36,637 bases of DNA, taken from the NCBI GenBank assembly GCA_905206365.1, contig CAJLHF010000020.1:1-36637 (forward strand), given 5' to 3'. Shown one piece after another: positions 33,254 through 36,637 of the stretch. The stretch comes from an uncultured Sutterella sp. (GTDB lineage Bacteria; Pseudomonadota; Gammaproteobacteria; Burkholderiales; Burkholderiaceae_F). Position numbers and translations under genes: made by a program. The notes beneath the pieces were generated by a model. That model was not told the origin of the DNA, did no database searches, and saw only the letters and a list, made by a program, of their open reading frames with translations. Position 1 is the first letter of the stretch; every line of letters starts with the position of its first letter.

Positions 33254-33934
33254 TTAAATGGATTTCTTAAAAACACCTGGCGAGACTTGTTGATTCTTGG
33301 CAAGTTCGAACATTCGCTCTATGAGCTTATAAACAGGAGCTCTTACATTCGAGCTTTCAATTTTCTCCTTTTTCTTGGCCCGTTGAATTGCTGTTGTTAC
33401 GGATATCATGGAAAATGTGGAAGGAGAACAGTGTTTATTATAATCTGGTAGAAATTTTTTAAGACGAATATCAATTTCTCTAGATGTAGATACCCCATTG
33501 GCCTCTTCGAAGTGAAGAAGCAACCAAATCTCAAACTTCGGGTCACTCATTAAGATGTTAATAGAATTTACCTTACTCTTGAGATCTGGCTTTTGGTTTA
33601 GTTTGAAAAGTTCATCTATGTCTTCTTGCTTCCAGGAATCTTTGTCAATGAGAACCCAGATTTCACGAGAATAATTCTCAAGATTTTCGAGTTCTCTCAG
33701 AGTTTTTAAAATGGCATCTCGAATATTTTTTGGAGAGGATTTATTTTTGGTTTCGATATATCTACAGTTGAAACTAAATTTACTTCCGAAGTGATTGGCG
33801 ATAAGGCCTTCAACGATCTTTAGATATTGCTTTTCAGTAACTCTTCCTTCCGTAAAAATGAAAAGCCCTTGGAATAATGAACGATGAGGTTTAGATCGCC
33901 GCAGACTTGTGCAAGAGGAATTCTTTTTGGCCAT
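33254..33934 (-). CDS. RloB-like TOPRIM-type protein
   Basis: The 226-aa protein has 'LFIFTEGRVTEKQYLKIV' near the N-terminus (acidic EG..TE motif), 'EIWVLIDKDSW' (D-x-D) and 'ILMSDPKFEIWLLLHFEE', the hallmark 'S.P.FE.WLLLHF' of RloB. RloB proteins resemble the TOPRIM nuclease halves of OLD- and PARIS-like systems. It starts 18 bases after the RloA stop in the same operon. The pair is expected to act in phage defence, with RloA as ATPase sensor and RloB as effector (inference). The gene is AT-rich. Confidence 0.85.
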   Translation of the reverse strand: MAKKNSSCTSLRRSKPHRSLFQGLFIFTEGRVTEKQYLKIVEGLIANHFGSKFSFNCRYIETKNKSSPKNIRDAILKTLRELENLENYSREIWVLIDKDSWKQEDIDELFKLNQKPDLKSKVNSINILMSDPKFEIWLLLHFEEANGVSTSREIDIRLKKFLPDYNKHCSPSTFSMISVTTAIQRAKKKEKIESSNVRAPVYKLIERMFELAKNQQVSPGVFKKSI

Positions 33935-33951
33935 CGTAATCGTCTTCTTTT

Positions 33952-35247
33952 TCAGAGAGTCCCGGGAATTGCTCCAAAGGCGCCTTCAAGATAAATTTTT
34001 CGAATATCTTTGTCCTTGCGAACGCCTTTAAATTCTCCAAGAGAGTACAGAGAAGATTCTCCATTTTGGTATTTGTTGACCAGCCATAATTCGTCTCGTC
34101 GGAACGTTTCTTGTGTCATGATATTGACATCATGCGTTGTGAAAATGAGCTGACCTCGGCTATCTTGGTTGCATTTATTCAAGAAGAAACGGACGAGTTC
34201 CTCCAAAACTTTAGTGTGCAAGCTACGGTCCATTTCATCGACGATAACAACCAGGTTTTTGTTGTTCCCAGGTTTAACAACAGCAGGAATTAAATCAAGC
34301 AGTCGTACGGTGCCATCTGACTCATCTTGAAGACTAAATATAAGAGGATCTCCATTTTTGGATTTATGGACGGCAACCAATCGCTCTATCACAAGTTCAT
34401 CGCCATCAAGACTAAGGACAGAGTCCCCGATTCGGAGCTTCCCCTCCGTTTCCTGAAGTTTGGATTTAATTTCCGAGATGAGCGGGGCAGGAATGTTTAC
34501 AAGCGAGCTATTCTGAAATGTGGTCTTTTGGGTTTCAAAGCGATCGATTCCTGTTCCAAATCTTTGCAGGAATTCAAGAAGCTGTTCACTTATTTTGTCT
34601 GAAGGATCAGCGAAACGATGAATGGCAGTGAAGACGCTCTCGGTGTTAAGAATGACAAGATTATCTTTGATCCAATCGTAGAAAAGGTTGAATTCATTTA
34701 CATTGAGATCAATGGCGTTGCTGAGGAGCAGTTGATTTTCTCGAGTTGCGGAGGCAACAAAATTGAGAAAAGCAAGTCGATCCTCCTCAAAGTAATCTTT
34801 GTCAAAAATTACAGTACCATCGTCTTTGCGAGTGAAAAGTTCGTAGATGCTCGAGCTGTTTTCGAGAGTCAGTTTTTCATGGACGACTTTCTCTGGTAAC
34901 AGTGAGAGTTCATATCGATAAATCACTTCATCAATCAACGCAGTCAGCGAAAAATTGACAGGGCGCTGCAAACAATCCTTATCTAGTTTGAATCGCTGAA
35001 GACCAAAGCGCACGTTTTTGTTGTTACCTAATACGATCAAATTCTGTAAAAAGGCAAGAGCTTCAACGAATTTTGTCTTTCCCGAAGCGTTTGCGCCATA
35101 AATGGCTGCAACGGGGAGAATCTTCAAGCAAAATTTTTTAACTCTAGGAAGTCGATCTGCATGCTGTTTTTCAGAGCCAGCAACCATATCAAGAGTAGCT
35201 GGCTCCTTAAACGAGCGCCAATTTTCAACTGAAAAACGAATGATCAT
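33952..35247 (-). CDS. RloA-like ABC-type ATPase
   Basis: From the ATG at 35247 (AAGG nine bases upstream) the product has 431 residues. It begins 'IIRFSVENWRSFKEPATLDM', the typical N-terminus of SMC-like defence ATPases. Walker A is 'GANASGKT' (51-58). 'LSLDGDELVIERL' and 'SDGTVRLLDLIPAVV' (signature region) follow. Walker B is 'NLVVIVDEMDRSLHT', and then 'QLIFTTHDVNIM', the H-loop. This is the AAA_15/AAA_21 family of RloA, AbiLi and AriA. It forms an operon with RloB. An alternative start at 35289 adds 14 residues without family similarity. Confidence 0.88.
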   Translation of the reverse strand: MIIRFSVENWRSFKEPATLDMVAGSEKQHADRLPRVKKFCLKILPVAAIYGANASGKTKFVEALAFLQNLIVLGNNKNVRFGLQRFKLDKDCLQRPVNFSLTALIDEVIYRYELSLLPEKVVHEKLTLENSSSIYELFTRKDDGTVIFDKDYFEEDRLAFLNFVASATRENQLLLSNAIDLNVNEFNLFYDWIKDNLVILNTESVFTAIHRFADPSDKISEQLLEFLQRFGTGIDRFETQKTTFQNSSLVNIPAPLISEIKSKLQETEGKLRIGDSVLSLDGDELVIERLVAVHKSKNGDPLIFSLQDESDGTVRLLDLIPAVVKPGNNKNLVVIVDEMDRSLHTKVLEELVRFFLNKCNQDSRGQLIFTTHDVNIMTQETFRRDELWLVNKYQNGESSLYSLGEFKGVRKDKDIRKIYLEGAFGAIPGTL

Positions 35248-35725
35248 GTGGGTCAACCTTAAGAAGAAGGTGAGGTGCTTTACTAGCAAACAGTGTTTTT
35301 AGCATCATAGGAGAAAATTTCTCTCAGTGCACGATTTTTTTGGCCCGGGTGCGCGGGTAAGTCTATTAAACCGTCAACCTTCCCGTTGACAATATGAGAC
35401 TGGCTGCTTTCCATCGTACATCTTCAACAAGGGCGCCTACAGGACTGAATCTGTACTACGAAATTTGGCTCACGTAATTCTCTGTTCTCCGCCTGCTGAA
35501 GCGCTCTGCGTCGCACGCCGCATCGCCCTGACGATCGATGGAACAATTCCCGTTCGAGATCCGCGAGGCCCGTCCCTCTATGCGCGTCGAGCGTCGAGCG
35601 CCGAGCCGGCACCCTGACGGAAAACCGAAGCCCTTCGTTCCCCCGACGGCTCGCGCAGGAGCCCCCGGTTCCTGCGCCCCGACGGGCTCCCGACCGAAGC
35701 GGGCTTCCCAACCGAGAAGAGCACG
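35248..35725. other. Upstream region of RloAB
   Basis: About 480 bases have no gene. On the minus strand TATGAT (35309-35304) is a possible -10 box 57 bases before RloA. GTCAAC/GTTGAC (35373-35378 with 35385-35390) is a small perfect inverted repeat that could be an operator. Composition changes from AT-rich to GC-rich near 35,400. Confidence 0.35.
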
Positions 35726-36085
35726 ATGCCGAAACAGAAACGTGACGTGCCGCCTTTGTCCGAAGGAAAGACCCTGAAGGAAATGTTCCTGATTCCGGGT
35801 CACTGCCGCTTTGCCGGGACGGAAAGCCCGGAAGCCGAGGCGTGCTGCCGGAGTCAGGGTATCGAGCTCGCAGAGCTCCAAGCCTTCGACCGCTGGTACG
35901 AAGAATCGGGCGGCGTGGTGTTCGCAAGCGAAGAAGACGAGACGCGCGCGCTCTTGGGCGCACAGGAAAAGGAGCGCCGGAAGCTCGAAAAAGCGCTCCG
36001 TCGCAAGGAAAAGCAATTGGCGGAGATTGAAGCGTTGCTCAAGCTCGCCAAGAAGGCCAAAGCGCTTCGGGCGGGCGAGCTCTGA
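35726..36085 (+). CDS. Small coiled-coil protein resembling IS3-type OrfA
   Basis: The 119-aa protein ends in a heptad-rich coil, 'KLEKALRRKEKQLAEIEALL' with 'KLAKKAKAL', which strongly resembles the leucine-zipper end of IS3-family OrfA proteins (typically 'ELRRKEKALAEAAALL.L.KK..A'). The middle has 'GIELAELQAFDRWYEES', like the specificity helix before it. The first 30 residues do not look like a transposase helix-turn-helix. No OrfB follows: the next gene is opposite in direction. It is probably an insertion-sequence leftover, perhaps a variant accessory ORF. Confidence 0.5.
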   Translation: MPKQKRDVPPLSEGKTLKEMFLIPGHCRFAGTESPEAEACCRSQGIELAELQAFDRWYEESGGVVFASEEDETRALLGAQEKERRKLEKALRRKEKQLAEIEALLKLAKKAKALRAGEL

Positions 36086-36145
36086 GAGTGGGACCGACGG
36101 GCTCGGTCCGTGCGGGCTTGCGGTTCTTCGATCGAAGGACCGCGC

Positions 36146-36577
36146 TCAAGCCTGCTCAAACCGATCAAGCTTGTCAACGAGCTTCGCGCAAAATTCGTCG
36201 ATCGCATCGCGCACGCGACGGTAACGCGCCCGTCGTTCGGTTTCGTCTTGAGAGACCCCGCGCGACGGATCGTCGAACGGTGCATGAAGGACGCGGGCAC
36301 GCAGTGCTGCCGGCAGGAGAGGGCACAGGTCTTCCGTAGCGCAGAGCGTCACGATAAGGTCGAATCGCTCGAGCGGAAGCTCGAAGACGTTGCGCGCCGG
36401 CCCGACCGCTTCAAGACCGATTTCGCGCAAGGCGGCCTGCGCTCCGGGGTCGACTCCGCCTTCGGGATTCGAGCCCGCCGAAACGACCTCCCAGCCGGGG
36501 CGCCTTGCCCGCATCAATGCTTCGGCCATGCGGCTGCGACAGCGGTTGTGCGTGCAACAAAAAAGAATTCGTTTCAT
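36146..36577 (-). CDS. Thioredoxin-linked arsenate reductase-like protein (LMW phosphatase fold)
   Basis: The 143-aa protein starts 'MKRILFCCTHNRCRSRMAEA', with the P-loop CTHNRCR (Cys8 to Arg14) of low-molecular-weight tyrosine phosphatases and ArsC. 'LIVTLCATEDLCPLLP' holds the second pair of Cys, which form the redox relay in thioredoxin-coupled arsenate reductases, and 'APFDDPSRG' carries the general-acid Asp (normally DP). 'RRVRDAIDEF' is the usual last helix. It should reduce arsenate to arsenite, although no arsB or arsR is in view. The GAGG ribosome-binding site before its ATG lies within the IscB-element end, so that element may drive its translation. Confidence 0.88.
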   Translation of the reverse strand: MKRILFCCTHNRCRSRMAEALMRARRPGWEVVSAGSNPEGGVDPGAQAALREIGLEAVGPARNVFELPLERFDLIVTLCATEDLCPLLPAALRARVLHAPFDDPSRGVSQDETERRARYRRVRDAIDEFCAKLVDKLDRFEQA

Positions 36578-36637
36578 AGAGGTACCTCAGGAAACCCCCG
36601 TCTTCAGACGGGGGAGGAATGAGGTGCGGGGCGAAGC
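36572..36637 (-). mobile_element. IscB-type IS200/IS605 element, right end, copy 2
   Basis: This segment is nearly identical to 28986-29050. Its hairpin is 8 bp (36595-36602 with 36607-36614) with a TTCA loop, one C/G pair longer than copy 1. It runs to the window edge, so the rest of the element, possibly with a full iscB and its omega RNA, would lie to the right. It abuts the ArsC start codon. Confidence 0.6.

Noticed and set aside
1..36637. tRNA, rRNA or CRISPR arrays
   Set aside because: No cloverleaf-like sequences, rRNA-like stretches or regularly spaced repeats were noticed on either strand; a covariance-model scan was not possible.

Overview
The window looks like a defence and accessory island from a GC-rich betaproteobacterium of the Sutterellaceae type. 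This is an inference, based on an asaccharolytic respiratory operon (TAT-exported flavin reductase, tetraheme cytochrome c, TctC-type binding protein), the strong GC bias of the core genes, and TRAP and AEC transporter genes. Three AT-rich blocks (about 1,550-3,000, 3,720-5,650 and 32,750-35,330) differ sharply from the GC-rich background and look recently acquired. Much of the rest is a graveyard of transposase, TRAP, RhuM, IscB and helicase fragments.

Layout, left to right. 1-1,534: tandem hairpins, a G-rich stretch without genes, a TRAP DctQ remnant and an IS1634-type transposase remnant. 1,702-3,000: a lone KAP-family P-loop NTPase, followed by an IS256-type transposase remnant. 3,744-5,646 (minus): a two-gene CBASS locus, a CD-NTase with an overlapping S-4TM membrane effector. 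6,105-6,749: a decayed unknown gene. 7,000-9,976: the flavin reductase / tetraheme cytochrome / TctC operon, closed by a 10-bp perfect hairpin. 10,082-11,920 (minus): a DUF262-DUF1524 (GmrSD-like) type IV restriction protein. 12,520-18,115: a type III restriction-modification operon whose first two genes (PLD-type helicase, DUF4391) have collapsed into fragments, while mod and res remain. 18,417-18,521: a 34-residue membrane peptide. 18,638-19,669 (minus): an AEC transporter. 19,904-28,708: a methyltransferase-fold protein divergent from a coiled-coil McrB-like AAA+ ATPase and a DUF2357/McrC-like nuclease. 28,646-29,275: a scar with an XRE antitoxin, an IscB remnant and a duplicated end of the nuclease gene. 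29,402-32,477: an orphan RelB-like antitoxin, a D12-class adenine methylase and an AAA_14/DUF4143 ATPase. 32,558-36,637: a RhuM remnant, a RloA-RloB pair (minus), an IS3 OrfA-like ORF, an ArsC-like reductase (minus), and a second IscB-type element end at the window edge.

Most notable result: an 11-C tract lies directly after the ATG of the type III mod gene. That ATG overlaps the stop codon of the preceding reading frame by four bases. With 11 C the frame closes after 12 codons; with 12 or 9 C it reads into the complete methyltransferase. The mod gene is therefore predicted to be phase variable and OFF in this sequence, a candidate phasevarion. Other highlights are IscB-element ends that supply the ribosome-binding site for two unrelated genes, a flavin reductase lacking two canonical fumarate-binding residues, and a McrBC-like locus with a divergent methyltransferase-fold neighbour.
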